Shown here piece by piece: positions 33,640 through 45,430 of a stretch of DNA of 64,000 bases. Position 1 is the stretch's first letter. Each line of letters begins with the position of its first letter. This DNA is from Amia ocellicauda (taxonomy: Eukaryota > Chordata > Actinopteri > Amiiformes > Amiidae). The DNA lies in the NCBI RefSeq assembly GCF_036373705.1, contig NC_089863.1, positions 27,870,227-27,934,226 of the forward strand, read 5' to 3'. The notes beneath the pieces are model-generated. The model made no database searches. It was not told where the DNA came from and saw only the letters and a list, made by a program, of their open reading frames with translations. The translations under genes and the position numbers were made by a program.

Positions 33640-36005
33640 GATAGTTATAGAAACAGAGATTTAGCGATAGATGTTGTGATAGAATCAGCCTCAGCAGTGT
33701 AGAAACAATTATTTGATTTAAATCAAAATCTTTAAATTACACCAATTGTCCAGTTGCATAATCATGTCCCTCCAACACATTTGCCTCTTCACCACAATCA
33801 CTATTCTTGTTTATACATGCACTCCACTTCCCTAAATATAGTCTTCTTTTGCCCTGAGTTATATAAACCATCAATCTACACTTACACACATTAAAACACA
33901 CTGTACTGTCACGAGTGGAAACTGGGTCTCGGTTATTGGATTCTTCCATATCCAGTCCTGGCCAATCAGAATAGAGGACTGTCAGGCAGCAGCATTTGTG
34001 AAGACACTGATTGGTAGTTTCAGATCAAAATACTCAGCAGTTTCTATGAGGTGATAATTACGATAAAATAAATACACAAGAGTAACTTGCAGCTCCAAAA
34101 TGTCATCGAGTGGGAAACGAGCTCGCCAGGACTCTCTGCAGCAATATCTTGGAAACGTATTAACAAAAAATACATTAAATGTGAAATAATGCAATGTGAT
34201 ATTTTTTGCAATTGCAAGAAGTTCTGAACTTTATTTTAAAATACTCATCTAACACAACAACTTTATTAAATAAATGTAACATACATGTGCGTTCAAGTTC
34301 CCTTGAAAACAAAATCTATAGCAATAGCTTCCTGTGTTTTAATAATATTAGTTTGTTTGTTGCTGCTCTTTCTTTTTCTGTCATTGCTAGTTTCACAGAA
34401 GGGTGTTTGGCTTTTAGGTGGGTTAACATAGCAGCTGTAGATCTGTGGTATATTAATTGCACTGCACATATTATGATAAACGCAATGTAGGCTTTAATCT
34501 ATACCTGCATTACTTGGATCATTACACAACCACATGCCTAGATATACAAATAGGAAACAAATTAAACTGTTCACTATAATTGAGGCTATATGAAATAGAG
34601 TACACGTATTGCATTTATTTGACGTCGCTACTTAGTATGACAAATGACATTGATCACGTAAATATGATAAATTCAACATCCAGTCTTGTCTCTATATTTA
34701 TCACACAGCTAAACTATTACATAATGTTACTTATATACCTTGGTGACAAAACACCATTTATGACGCATATTTGTGGCCATGTACACATAGACACATGATG
34801 TTCACATAACCTTTATTGAACTCCAAATCACAGATGCCGATGGGTTCATGTGTATAGTGCCTCGCTGATGTCTGAGCACTGTTGCCTTTTCACTCACTCG
34901 ATACAGTCGCAGTACATGCATTGACCAGCAGATGTATCGAGCGCTTCGAAACAGTGACCCTTTTCTAGATACAATAGCGGGAAACGGTTCAATGCTAAAG
35001 CTTCGTTTCTGCCTCATCAATAGTAATTATAAAGACATTGAAAGTTTATAGGAGGAGTTGCATGTTAAAAAAACAAACCAACTTATTCTGTCCATTTAAA
35101 GTATGCCAGCAAATGTGTAGAATTTGAGCTGTCAGTCAGTTCATTCACAGCATTTAAAGACTGCACATCTGTTCACACGAACGGGACCAGTTTGCTCAAT
35201 GCAGATGCACAATCTCAAGTCTCACACATTGAGAGCCTGCTTCACACTCACAGCAGAGCTATAACATCTCATAATCATCAATTAGTCCACAGTCTCAATC
35301 CCAACCCCCCTCTATAGTTGCTACCAAAATAAATACAAATAAAGTGCATTTGTATTTGACCATATATCAGAGTAATAACTTTTTAGGTATGGTAAAATTT
35401 ATTAATTGAATTAAAGACAACCAAAAATGAATCACCAATTTAACTTATGTGTTTTGATAGTATACTGCATGTTTTTAATGTTTATCTTTCACACGCTGTC
35501 CTTGTGAAATAATTCCATGTTTCCACCAGGTCCTGAGGTGGCAACATACAAATGTTAGAAAATAATTCAGATATGAAATATATAACCTGTCCCCACAATG
35601 TAGTTAAATAGACAAGTCTAAACATGTCCCCACATAGTAGAACAAGAGTATAAAAAGTTGCTATACAGGAATATAAAGAAATGTACATGTTTCATTTGTA
35701 AAATTACCCAAATTGTAACTAGTTCTGTGAAAATATCAGACATTACTCTGATGGTTTCTTTAAGTAGCTGTTCAGTGTTTTGAATGTTAATAAATAAACT
35801 GGTATTCAAATAAATGCATTTTCTGCACCAGTGTAGCTCAGAGTTAAGCTTTTCTTTTTAATTTCAATGTATCTATTTGCTGGAGTCAGAGGACACAACA
35901 GCCAGGACCTGGTGTACATCATTTTGATGTTAAGAAATTAAATGAAACAATGTTGGAAAATATTTGGTTTTGTATCCAATTAGCACAGTATGTATTTATT
36001 CCTGT
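33640..36005. other. AT-rich intergenic stretch, nothing recognised
   Basis: No domain motif, terminal repeat or RNA gene could be supported in this 2.4 kb. Confidence 0.5.
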
Positions 36006-36009
36006 ATTA

Positions 36010-36205
36010 AACAGGAGACACTTCTTTACACAGAGAGTAGTCACAATGTGGAACAAACTCCCCAGCAATGTGGTAGAAGCTGAAAACTTGGGAACATTTA
36101 AAAATAGACTGCATAGGATCCTTGGGTCACTCAGTTATTAATGGACACCAAACAAGCACTATGGGTCGAATTGCCTCCTCTCATTTGTAAACTTTCTTAT
36201 GAATG
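36010..36205 (+). mobile_element. CR1-type LINE 3' end (copy D)
   Basis: A short 5'-truncated piece covering the last coding block (RRHFFTQRVVTMWNKLPSN) and the 3' end with attaatggacaccaaacaag. It lies just past the 3' end of the zinc-finger gene. Confidence 0.85.
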
Positions 36206-36281
36206 CTCAGACTTTCCGCAGATCGTGGTCTCGTTCTTGTTGCGCAGATTTCCACAGATCTGCGCAGCTCCATCAATGGGA

Positions 36282-37531
36282 TCAGTACGGTGTCTCTCCT
36301 GTGTGAGTGCGCAGGTGGAATTTAAGGGTTTCTGATCGAGTGAAACTCTTCCCACACTGGACACAAGAGAACGGTTTCTCTCCTGTGTGAGTGCGCTGGT
36401 GGAGTTTAAGATTTCCTGATCTACTAAAATTCCTCCCACACTCAGTGCAGCAGTATGGTTTCTCTCCTGTGTGAATGCGCTGGTGGATTTTAAGATCTCC
36501 TGATCTACCAAAATTCTTCCCACACTCAGTGCAGCAGTACGGTTTCTCTCCTGTGTGAATGCGCTGGTGGAATTTAAGATGTCCTGATTGACCGAAACTC
36601 TTCCCACACTGGACACAGGAGAACGGTTTCTCTCCTGTGTGAGTGCGCTGGTGGATTGTAAGATGTCCTGATTTACTGAAATTCCTCCCACACTGTGCGC
36701 AGTAGTACACTCTCTTTTCTGTATGAGGGCGCGGACGTCTACTTAAGACTCCACTGTGAGTGTAGCTCCTCCCACCCTGGGGCTGGCGATGCAGTTTTCC
36801 ACACTGCAGTGGGGGAGCTGAGGAGGGAGAACTGGAAGAGCAAGGTGGTCTAGGGGATCTGGGACACAGCTGTCTGTGCTTTGACGATGGGCTCTCCTCT
36901 TTCGCAGCACTTTCACTCCACCCACTGAGCCCCGGCCTCAGGGCAGCAGACTCTGGGTCACACTGTGGACCTACAGGCAGCTCAGGCCCCAGGTCACAGG
37001 GGATGTCTGTAATATTCTCCAGTTTGAGATGACTGAGCGCGTCTCTGAAGGGAGTTTGTGTTCTCGGCTCCACTGTATAAACAGACTCCAGTGTGTCGTC
37101 CTCTGTTTTGATGTGATCAGACAGCAGACTGGGTCCACACTGTGTTCTGGTAGAGCCCAGCTCATCATCAGCTCCACTGGGTCCACACTCAGATCCCAGA
37201 GACTGGATCCTGCAGAGATCTGCAGTGTGGGTACAGTCCAGCTCAGGTTCACTCTTTATAACCTTTGATCCTGATGTGTCAGATCCCAATGGTAAAAACG
37301 GTCCCTGTGTTGACCCCTCAGTGTGTGGCTCTGCCATGTGGCCAGACTCCTGTCCCCTGAGCTCCTCCTCACTCTGTCTGCTCCTGGGCTGCTCACTCAG
37401 CCCCTGGTTCCCTTCAGTAGCTGTGGGCTCTGTGTCCTGCCTCAGACTGGAGCCCCACTCCTGCTCCCAGTGCTGCTGCTCAATGGGAGCCCTTTCCCGA
37501 GAGTCAGGGACAGCGCTGGCCTCTACAGCTC
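36282..37531 (-). CDS. Zinc-finger protein 1, exon 2 (five fingers)
   Basis: The acceptor cccccag lies at 37532-37538. The exon begins GA-GCT-GTA-GAG (phase 1) and stays open to the stop at 36282. The internal ATG at 37337 is not the start, because the open frame continues upstream to the acceptor and matches the paralogue at 62116. Confidence 0.87.
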
Positions 37532-40500
37532 CTGGGGGAGAGACGACACGACACAGGAGAGCAGCATTGAGAACAGCAGCTCTGAAAACTCACACAGTTA
37601 ATGCAACATGAGTCATTATATCAGAACATTATTCAGAAGTCTTTATAAAGTGTCCAGTCAGGATATAAACTGGGAGCATGTATGAAGTCAGTGTCAGAGT
37701 TGTCTGGCCTTTTGGATATCACTTACACATTTCTGGAAATAGATTTCATAACATTAAATTGTTGATCTTTGAATACTGCACAACTGTGCAGAAGTGTTCA
37801 AATCATTTGGAGGTATCTAAACAGGGATCTAAACTGTGACTGAAACCCTTGCATCTGTGACCCTTTCACTTGGCAGTGCTACACCAAATAAAAATGTCAC
37901 CGGTCATGGCTGTTTCTGGTGACAATTTATCACTGCGGTGAGAAATTATTTATCCTCAATATCTTCTTTTTTCCATTTTATTTTTGATGAGCCCTTCATA
38001 TAAAACATTTAATAAATGACAAAATATTGCTTCTAACCTAATAAAAAGGGTGAGGCATTGGACATAGTATGTACCTGAAAAGCTTTTTTGTTTTATTGTG
38101 TATGTTTTATTTTTTCTATGGCAAAATAAAGGAATATGAATTTAATAAAATTAAGTAAAATTGAAAATATTTGATGCATTAAATCATTTTAATGAAGATC
38201 AGGATGGATCAATTTTCATCTGAAGAGGCATCTCATTATTATTGAAGATGGCTGCTTGGTTGCCGAGTGAACCTGAATGACCTATAGTGTTCATATATAA
38301 TACAATGTATTTGTGTGCAGCGGAAGAGGCGGCTCTGATACGAATTGGCAAGAAAATTGTTCGGCAGTGACCCTGGTTTGCACAAGAACCTGGCGGAAAT
38401 GAAAGAGGACATGTCATTACCCAGCACTGGTTCCTTTCTTGTCTACAAATAATGGGTCGGTGGGTGTGGCTCCTTGGGAGTGACGGAGTTGAAGGAAGGA
38501 GGCGAGAGGTTCGTAGGGACTGATTGCAGAATTTCTCCTAGTTGATCCGTTTTGCTTTGTTTGAGGTGAAAAATGAAGGAGTGTGGAATGAGGAAATTAT
38601 TGCGATGCAAGGATGAATAGTTGGCTTGAAATGGGAAGTTGAGGTGGTGAATTGTTAGGAATCTCAGGAAACTGAAGAATGCTATAACCAATATTGTGGC
38701 TATGCCACAATACTAGGCTATGCTTTCTAGACATTATTAATACAGCACTTAAGACAGTCTCTGTGAAATATTCTCAAAACTAATCGTCCCTCCCCACCAC
38801 CACAGCAGCCCCGCTTCACAATTACAGCACCATCGATCGAACCCGCCTCCTGCGTGTGCTTGGCTCAAAACTGGTGGCTGGTGAAGGTCAAACCCCATAT
38901 TAATGAGAACCTTTTAAAAGAAGTTTGTTGGCCGAATGAAATTGAAAGATCACTTGGCAAACGGTGAAATTACTGACTGATAATTTATTTAATGAATTGA
39001 CTAATTGATTACTACATTTAAGAATTAAAGGTTTAATTTTGACCCTTATAAATGCTCCATATGTCTCCTGCAGCAACTTTTAAGAGCTGAGCGGGGTTGC
39101 GGAGAATCGACACAGATTTCTGCGGGGTGGGCTCAGTGACTTCATGCAGCAGCCCTCAAATACAGAGCGGTCGCATTCGCATGTCCCACAGCTTGCTGCG
39201 CTGTGTGACGTCACACACAGCAGACTGAAGAATGCCTTTCTGCACAAATCGATGTGATTGGATGAGTTTTTTTATATTATTCTACAGTTTTATTAAAACA
39301 ATAGAATTGCCAATTATTTTAGTTACTGCATTATTGTGTTACATTATATTTGTTAAAGTAATGGATGCAATTCTAGATCTACAGTGTTCACAATGTGGCT
39401 TTTGTCGTCATTCACCTCCGCAAACTAGGGGACAGCAGTAGTGTTAATTGCGCTTAATACGGCCCTCTTTATCTCTGTATCATCTCTTGTCTCACAGGCG
39501 CAGCAACCAAAACCGCATACTAAATAGTATGCCAAAACAGCACACCACCATTCGTAGTACGTCCAAATACACAGTATGAATATAATGGTACAGTGGGGGA
39601 AAAAAGTATTTGATCCCCTGCTGATTTTGTACATTTGCCCACTGACAAAGAAATGATCAGTCTATATTTTTAATGGTAGGTGTATTTTAACAGTGAGAGA
39701 CAGAATAACAACAAAAAAATCCAGAAAAATGCATTTCAAAAAAGTTATAAATTGATTTGTATGTTAATGAGGGAAATAAGTATTTGATCCCTTCGACTTA
39801 GTACTTGGTGGCAAAACTCTTGTTGGCAATCACAGAGGTCAGACGTTTCTTGTAGTTGGCCACCAGGTTTGCACACATCTCAGGAGGGATTTTGTCCCAC
39901 TCCTCTTTGCAGATCCTCTCCAAGTCATTAAGGTTTCAAGGCTGACGTTTGGCAACTCAAACCTTCAGCTCCCTCCACAGATTTTCTATGGGATTAAGGT
40001 CTGGAGACTGGCTAGGCCACTCCAGGACCTTAATGTGCTTCTTCTTGAGCCACTCCTTTGTTGCCTTGGCTGTGTGTTTTGGGTCATTGTCATGCTGGAA
40101 TATCCATCCACGAACCATTTTCAATGCCCTGGCTGAGGGAAGGAGGTTCTCACCCAAGATTTGACGGTACATGGCCCCGTCCATCGTCCCTTTGATGCGG
40201 TGCAGTTGTACTGTCCCCTTAGCAGAAAAACACACCCAAAGCATAATGTTTCCACCTCCATGTTTGACGGTGGGGATGGTGTTCTTGGGGTCATTCCTCC
40301 TCCTCCAAACACGGCGAATTGAGTTGATGCCAAAGAGCTCGATTTTGGTCTCATCTGACCACAACACTTTCACCCAGTTCTCCTCTGAATCATTCAGATG
40401 TTCATTGGCAAACTTCAGATGGGCCTGTACATGTGCTTTCTTGAGCAGGGGGGCCTTGCGTGCGCTGCAGGATTTCAGTCCTTCACGGCATAGTGTGTTA

Positions 40501-43500
40501 GCAATTGTTTTCTTGGTGACTATGGTCCCAGCTGCCTTGAGATCATTAACAAGATCCTCCCATGTAGTTCTGAGCTGATTCCTCACCGTTGTCATGATCA
40601 TTAAAACTCCACGAGGTGAGATTTTGCATGGAGCCCCAGACCGAGGGAGACTGACAGTTATTTTGTGTTTCTTCCATTTGCGAATAATCGCACCAACTGT
40701 TGTCACCTTCTCACCAAGCTGCTTGGCGATGGTTTTGTAGCCCATTCCAGCCTTGTGTAGGTCAACAATCTTGTCCCTGACATCCTTGGACAGCTCTTTG
40801 GTCTTGGCCATGGTGGAGAGTTTGGAATCTGATTCATTGATTGCTTCTGTGGACAGGTGTCTTTTATACAGGTAACGAGCTGAGATTAGGAGCACTCCCT
40901 TTAAGAGAGTGCTCCTAATCTCAGCTCGTTACCTGTATAAAAGACACCTGGGAGCCAGAAATCTTGCTGATTGATAGGGGATCAAATACTTATTTCCCTC
41001 ATTAACATGCAAATCAATTTATATCTTTTTTGAAATGTGTTTTTCTGGATTTTTTTGCTGTTATTCTGTCTCTCACTGTTAAAATACACCTACAATAAAA
41101 ATTATAGACTGATAATTTCTTTGTCAGTGGGCAAACGTACAAAATCAGCAGGGGATCAAATACTTTTTTCCCCTCACTGTATGTGAAAGTACCCGGATGG
41201 ATACTGTGTAGTATCCTGTAGCACTGTGTAGTAGTGGTTAGGGCTCTGGACTCGTGACTGGAAGGTTGTGGGTTGTTGCTGGTGCTGTTGTATCCTTGAG
41301 CAAGGTACTTCACTGAGATTGCTCCAGTAAAATGCCCAGCTGGATAAGAGCGTCTGCTAAATGAAAAATAATGTAATAATGTAATACTACTTCCATTTCG
41401 AAAACGAAGGCTGTGTCTCTCCTCGCACACTTGTTCCCTCGTTCCTGTCCCTTGTGGGGCGGAAGTACTATGGTGGCCATCTTAAGGACTCATCAATAAA
41501 TTAATTACTGACACATGTAGCCTATAATACATTGTTTGTTAATATCACCTCCTAATTATTATTATTACTATAATACATAGACAGATGACAAGAAAAGACT
41601 GCATAGGTACTTTTTCAGTCAAAGGCAAAGGCGCTGAATGCTGACGCTCAAGTGTATGGATGCCCAAATTGATCAATAACATCAACAGACATGAGTTTGA
41701 GGTCCATATTTATGCACAGGTGAATGAGTCCATAAAGTCTTTCTGTCATAATGGATTTTATCCACTGAATGATCGCTGTTGAGCTCATTACACGTTATAT
41801 AACTCAGGACAGAATCAGTAGTGCTGAACTCTGCAGCTGCGCAGAGCAGGACGGATCTGCGCTTACACTCCCGGCAGAGCTCCGACCTACAGAAACATGA
41901 CATTTTTTTCAAAATTGTCATGTCACCGCCCTAAATGCGCCACTGTTTGCTATTATTCACATTGCCTGAAGCATTGTTCTTATTGAAACGCAATTCTAAT
42001 TAAGAGAAGCTGTGTAAAAGCCTTATTAAATCACCTAAAAATATACAGCCCTGGAAAACATTAAGATACCACTTAACATTGATTTCTGAACTTGGAGTGG
42101 TATATGTATATAAATCCAACACCTACATAGTAAATAACTTATCCACTGTGTGGAATCGAACCCACAACCTCAGGTTCACCTGTGTTTCTTAACCACTACA
42201 CCAGCCCATACACAGTAAAGTACCCTCCTAATGCAGACAACTGTCCTAATTAGGTGTAGTCTATATGACTGAATTATTGTAATTCATAAATAAATGCATA
42301 AATTGAAAAATGTGTGTATGAGGTTACAGCACTATATTACATATGCTTTTTGGACGTTAACTTTGGAGACTTTAAAGCACTTATCACGGGTCAAAACGGA
42401 CTCTGTGAAATATTGTCAACACTAGTCGTCCAGCAGCCCCGCAGCCCCGCCCACAATCACAGCGCCATCGAGCGGACCCGCCCCCTGTGTGCGATTGGTG
42501 CCTCCAGAAGGACAAAACCCGTCCCCTCGGGTGATTGACAAGCATTAAAAAGAAGTTCGTTTGCCAAATGAAATTGAAAGATCACTTGGCAAACAGCGCA
42601 ATAAATTAATTAATTGATTTACGAATTGACTAATTGATTTATGAATTAATTTACGAATTAATTTATGTATTAAAGATTAAATTTTGAGCCATATAATGCT
42701 CCATATAAGTGTGTCCCATTGAGCGCTTTTAGCTTTCACCCTACACCCTCCTCACTCAAGTGCACACTCTGTGACGTCAGCACAACGTCACGCAAAGGAT
42801 ACACGTGTTGAAGGGTGTAGGGAGCAAGTGTGCGATTTGGGACGCAGGCGCAGTACGGGAGCACTGGACACTTTTCAATCCCATAAGGCCATGTGGGGAA
42901 AAGGAGGCGTGTCTGATGATCAGTTCATGTCTGATAAATGAGCGGATAACTCCGTTTTCAATTGAAAGTAGCAAAAACTTTACAGATAGGCTAGTTATGT
43001 GAATAATTATTCACATGAGCGTAAATAAATAGTTATCCATTTTTTTTGTATTTACCGCGGTGTGTTTTGTTTACAGGAAGTCGTCATTAAACTGCGAAGG
43101 GAAAGTTCAACACGGCGCGAATTGATGACATAATTCATGCGTTCTGTTAATCTACACGCTTAAAGTACATACTTCCTTAGTGCAGACTTCAGTGTAACTT
43201 CAGTGCGCAGTACGTGGCGCGCAGTTTTGGACGCATCTGAGACGCTGAGCTGCGAAGATTCTGCGCAGATTTCTGCGGGTGGGGCTTAGTGACGTCACGC
43301 AGAAACACTCCGAGAACGCGCATCACTGAACGTGAACCGCATCTGCGCAGAACTGCGCACATCTGCGCTCGCGAACGTGACGGAAGAGCCCAGTCTCGTG
43401 CGCTGCTGCTGCTCGAGCTCGTCCCCCTCATTGACGCTCAGCGCCTCCTGTAAGCAACGCGACAATAAAGCGGCTCAATCATGAAAGGTTACCGGCGGCA

Positions 43501-43799
43501 GCTCCGCGGCTCTCTCTCTGCGCGCAGCTCCGCTCTGCCCTCCCGGCTCCTCGGCTCTTCACAGGCGGCCCATCCGCTCCGGAGCTCCAGCCACACACAG
43601 CCGCCTCCCCCGCCGCCAGGAGCTCCTGCAGCCTCCGTCTCAGCGCCTCGTTTTCCGCGTCCCTGCGGGTTATCTCCGCTCGGTGCTCCGACACCGTCTC
43701 TCCCACCGCCTTCCCGATCTCCCACAGTGCGGCTCTCATCAGCCCGCTCAGAGCCGAGGCCAGGCGGGCGTCCAGACACGCAGAGACGGACATTTTCAA
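36282..43799 (-). CDS. C2H2 zinc-finger protein 1 (two coding exons, about 518 codons)
   Basis: Exon 1 is 43799-43493 and exon 2 is 37531-36282. Exon 1 ends with gccg|gtaacc and exon 2 follows cccccag; both junctions are phase 1, so the frame joins exactly. Exon 1 (starting M-K-M-S-V) encodes a helical, leucine-rich segment ([17 protein letters not shown], then [17 protein letters not shown]), common as the first exon of fish zinc-finger genes and probably a dimerisation region. Exon 2 has an acidic region with SUMO-type motifs (IKTEDD, IKSEPE). Five canonical fingers follow, joined by TGEKP linkers, from [14 protein letters not shown] to [17 protein letters not shown], and a stop just after ETPY. 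It is likely a nuclear DNA-binding regulator with unknown target. The 6 kb intron carries a Tc1, a SINE, an inverted-repeat element and duplicated sequence. The start could also be the second Met. Confidence 0.85.
37560..38740. other. Intron of zinc-finger gene 1, nothing recognised
   Basis: AT-rich, without supported repeats or exons. Confidence 0.5.
38750..39063. repeat. Dispersed repeat, copy 1 (right-hand part)
   Basis: Collinear with 42390-42706, including aaatgaaattgaaagatcac followed by ttggcaaac and a right end atgctccatat. Identity is roughly three quarters by eye. Sequence from 39064 to 39210 also resembles 43230-43390. Confidence 0.7.
39957..40811 (-). pseudogene. Tc1 transposase (copy iii), nearly intact
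   Basis: From [10 protein letters not shown] (40811) a single frame covers the DNA-binding helices ([19 protein letters not shown]), the GRPR-like [11 protein letters not shown] box, the catalytic [26 protein letters not shown] and [16 protein letters not shown]. It then ends at TGA where the family has CGA (RVAKRQP...). A second CGA-to-TGA change follows within about 10 codons. Roughly 50 C-terminal residues are lost. It is the best preserved copy in the window. Confidence 0.92.
40859..40945. repeat. 39 bp-armed perfect inverted repeat in Tc1 copy iii
   Basis: Same structure as at 30779-30865, without any mismatch between arms. Confidence 0.95.
41224..41388 (+). mobile_element. tRNA-derived SINE with L2-type tail
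   Basis: The head has an A-box-like tagtggttagggctctgg and a degenerate B-box (ggttgtgggtt). The body has ccttgagcaaggtacttcac and ttgctccagtaaaatgccca. The 3' part gataagagcgtctgctaaat matches the conserved L2/SINE tail, followed by taatgtaa repeats. It could be mobilised by L2 elements such as those in this window. Confidence 0.85.
42130..42212 (-). repeat. tRNA-like head (SINE or tRNA relic)
   Basis: The minus strand has a perfect B-box GGTTCGATTCC at 42162-42152 and an A-box-like tagtggttaag about 35 bp upstream. No complete cloverleaf was resolved, so a SINE head is more likely than a functional tRNA. Confidence 0.45.
42390..42706. repeat. Dispersed repeat, copy 2 (right-hand part)
   Basis: Relative of 38750-39063; its right end gctccatat abuts the AAGTGT duplication at 42707. 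Confidence 0.7.
43493..43799 (-). CDS. Zinc-finger protein 1, exon 1 (leucine-rich helix)
   Basis: A 307 nt exon from ATG to donor gtaacc, ending in phase 1, in GC-rich, CpG-rich sequence typical of a promoter-proximal exon. Heptad-like leucines occur in [17 protein letters not shown]. Another frame across the same DNA is also open, but it does not match the family. Confidence 0.82.
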
Positions 43800-43974
43800 A
43801 GACCCTCTTTCTAAACGAGACAGTCAATTTCACATGGCAACTTCCGCCTTACCCGGAACGGTGCATTGTGGGATTGCAATGAGCTCATGAATATTCATGA
43901 AGCCTGCTACTAGAGACAGCACTTAAAGCTGTCAGGACAGGCGAAAACACAAATGCGAATGGGATAACATCACA

Positions 43975-45430
43975 AAGCTTCACATTGCACAGGGGTACCA
44001 GATAAGGATGCCCTCTCTCCCCCTCACTATATTTCTTGAACCAGTAGCTGCTGCAATAAGACAACGACAACATTTTCGGAATTCAAACTCTCAGTACAAA
44101 CCACAAGATCAGTCTTTATGCAGATATAGTTTCGTTCTTCCTTCAAAATCCCTTAGATTTACAAGAAGCTAGAAAGTCATAAATATGTTAAGATTACCTT
44201 AACTAATGGATGAACCTGCCACTCTCCATCATTGGCAGAATTGCAACAATTAAAATGTCCATTCTGCCCTACATTTTCACCATGGGTCCAGTACAACCTA
44301 CAACCACGTGGTTACAAACATTAGATTGAATCATTAAAAAATGTAAGAAAAAATCTCAGATAAAATTAACCACATTACAGAAAAGTAAACTCCAAGGAGG
44401 CCTTGATGCACCAATTGTTTTTCAATACTACCTGGGTAATTAACTACAATATATTAGAAAATGGCTACACTCAAATAAACACACCAAGCCATGGATAGAA
44501 ATTGAATAGGCTGTATGTAAAGACATTTAAATTATTGACTTACCCTTCATAACCCCAACTGTAAAACGTCATAAGTGCTTTAAGAGCACTGTAATCTCCA
44601 AACTCTGACAGCTTGGTGGAAAATTAACAAAATCACTCAGTTTACAATGACACCCTGCAAGTGCACCCCAATATGGTCTAATCCTGAATTCGTTATTAAC
44701 AAAACACCAATATTCTTTAGCACGTTGAAAATGAAAGGTATTACACATTTATATTACACATTTGAAAATAACAACCTCCTCACCTTCATTGATTTGGAAC
44801 AGACGTTTGGTATTGGTGAATAACAATTTCTTCAATATCTCCAATTGAACAATTGTATAAAATCTAAAATTAAAATAATCAATTACAATTTACAACCACC
44901 CCCTTTACTGGAAACAATCAATAAAATATCCCTCTCCAGGAAACCCTTATCAAAATGATATAAGCTCTTATTCATTAATGATTCAGCAATATCCCTTCCA
45001 ATCAGAGAATGGGAAAAAGATCTGGCAAACCACACCGATACCGGCTTCTGGACACAAATCTGCAGGAACACATTCACAATGACTAATAACACCAAAACAC
45101 AACTGATACAATACAAAGTCATTCCCAGAACACACATCACCAGCACAAAATGATTAGAATGGGCTTCATAGAATCTGATACATGCTCACACTGCACTCTG
45201 AACACCCCTGATAATGACTTCCATGCCTTTTGGCTCTGAACACCAACTCAACACTTCTGGCAAGAAGTCATAAACAAAACATAGTATTTTTTGAGCTGCA
45301 GCATCCAACTCTCTCCATCCACCTGTCTACTTGGAGACTTAACTACACTCAACCCCCCTGTACAGAACCCAACTCCAATTCTCATAGCGTAATTATTGTA
45401 TTTCTGCTGGAATCTTAAAAGTATAAAACT
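43975..45430 (+). mobile_element. L1-clade LINE, RT to C-terminus, heavily decayed
   Basis: Plus-strand fragments in order are LHRGTR-stop-GCPLSPSLYF (RT block), HKISLYADIVSFFLQNPLDL (YADD reduced to YAD), LPLSIIGRIATIKMSILPYI, LQGGLDAPIVFQYYLGN, and at the end MIRMGFIESDTCSHCTLN with DFHAFW, the L1 C-terminal Cys/His segment. Many stops and frameshifts are present. Confidence 0.82.

Larger units (their letters stand above)
39591..41179 (-). mobile_element. Tc1-like transposon family A, copy iii (longest)
   Basis: Terminal repeats run from CAGTGGGGGAAAAAAG (39591) to CCCTCACTG (41179), with TA duplicated outside (39589-39590, 41180-41181). It is 1,589 bp and inserted within the intron of zinc-finger gene 1, in the same orientation as the gene. 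Confidence 0.96.
41409..42847. mobile_element. Long-inverted-repeat DNA element 2, with nested insertion
   Basis: Inverted relative of 28379-32060. The acttccgcccc side is on the left (ctcgcacacttgttccct), and the gacgtcagcacaacgtcacg side is on the right, ending tgcgatttgggacgcag. Sequence at 41510-41645 matches the complement of 28520-28680. An insert at 41656-42706 is flanked by the repeated hexamer AAGTGT. Confidence 0.72.

Noticed and set aside
34802..35020. 72-codon minus-strand frame in an AT-rich region
   Set aside because: No recognisable motif and no flanking evidence.
36197..36691. Long minus-strand frame with repeating [12 protein letters not shown] units
   Set aside because: It is a shadow of the zinc-finger array in another frame; the periodicity comes from the finger repeat.
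42130..42212. Functional tRNA gene on the minus strand
   Set aside because: Good B-box, but no complete cloverleaf and no clear acceptor stem or terminator; a SINE head is more likely.
43481..43882. Plus-strand proline-rich frame and a second minus frame over zinc-finger exon 1
   Set aside because: GC-rich composition keeps several frames open; only the frame encoding the leucine-rich helix joins in phase to exon 2.
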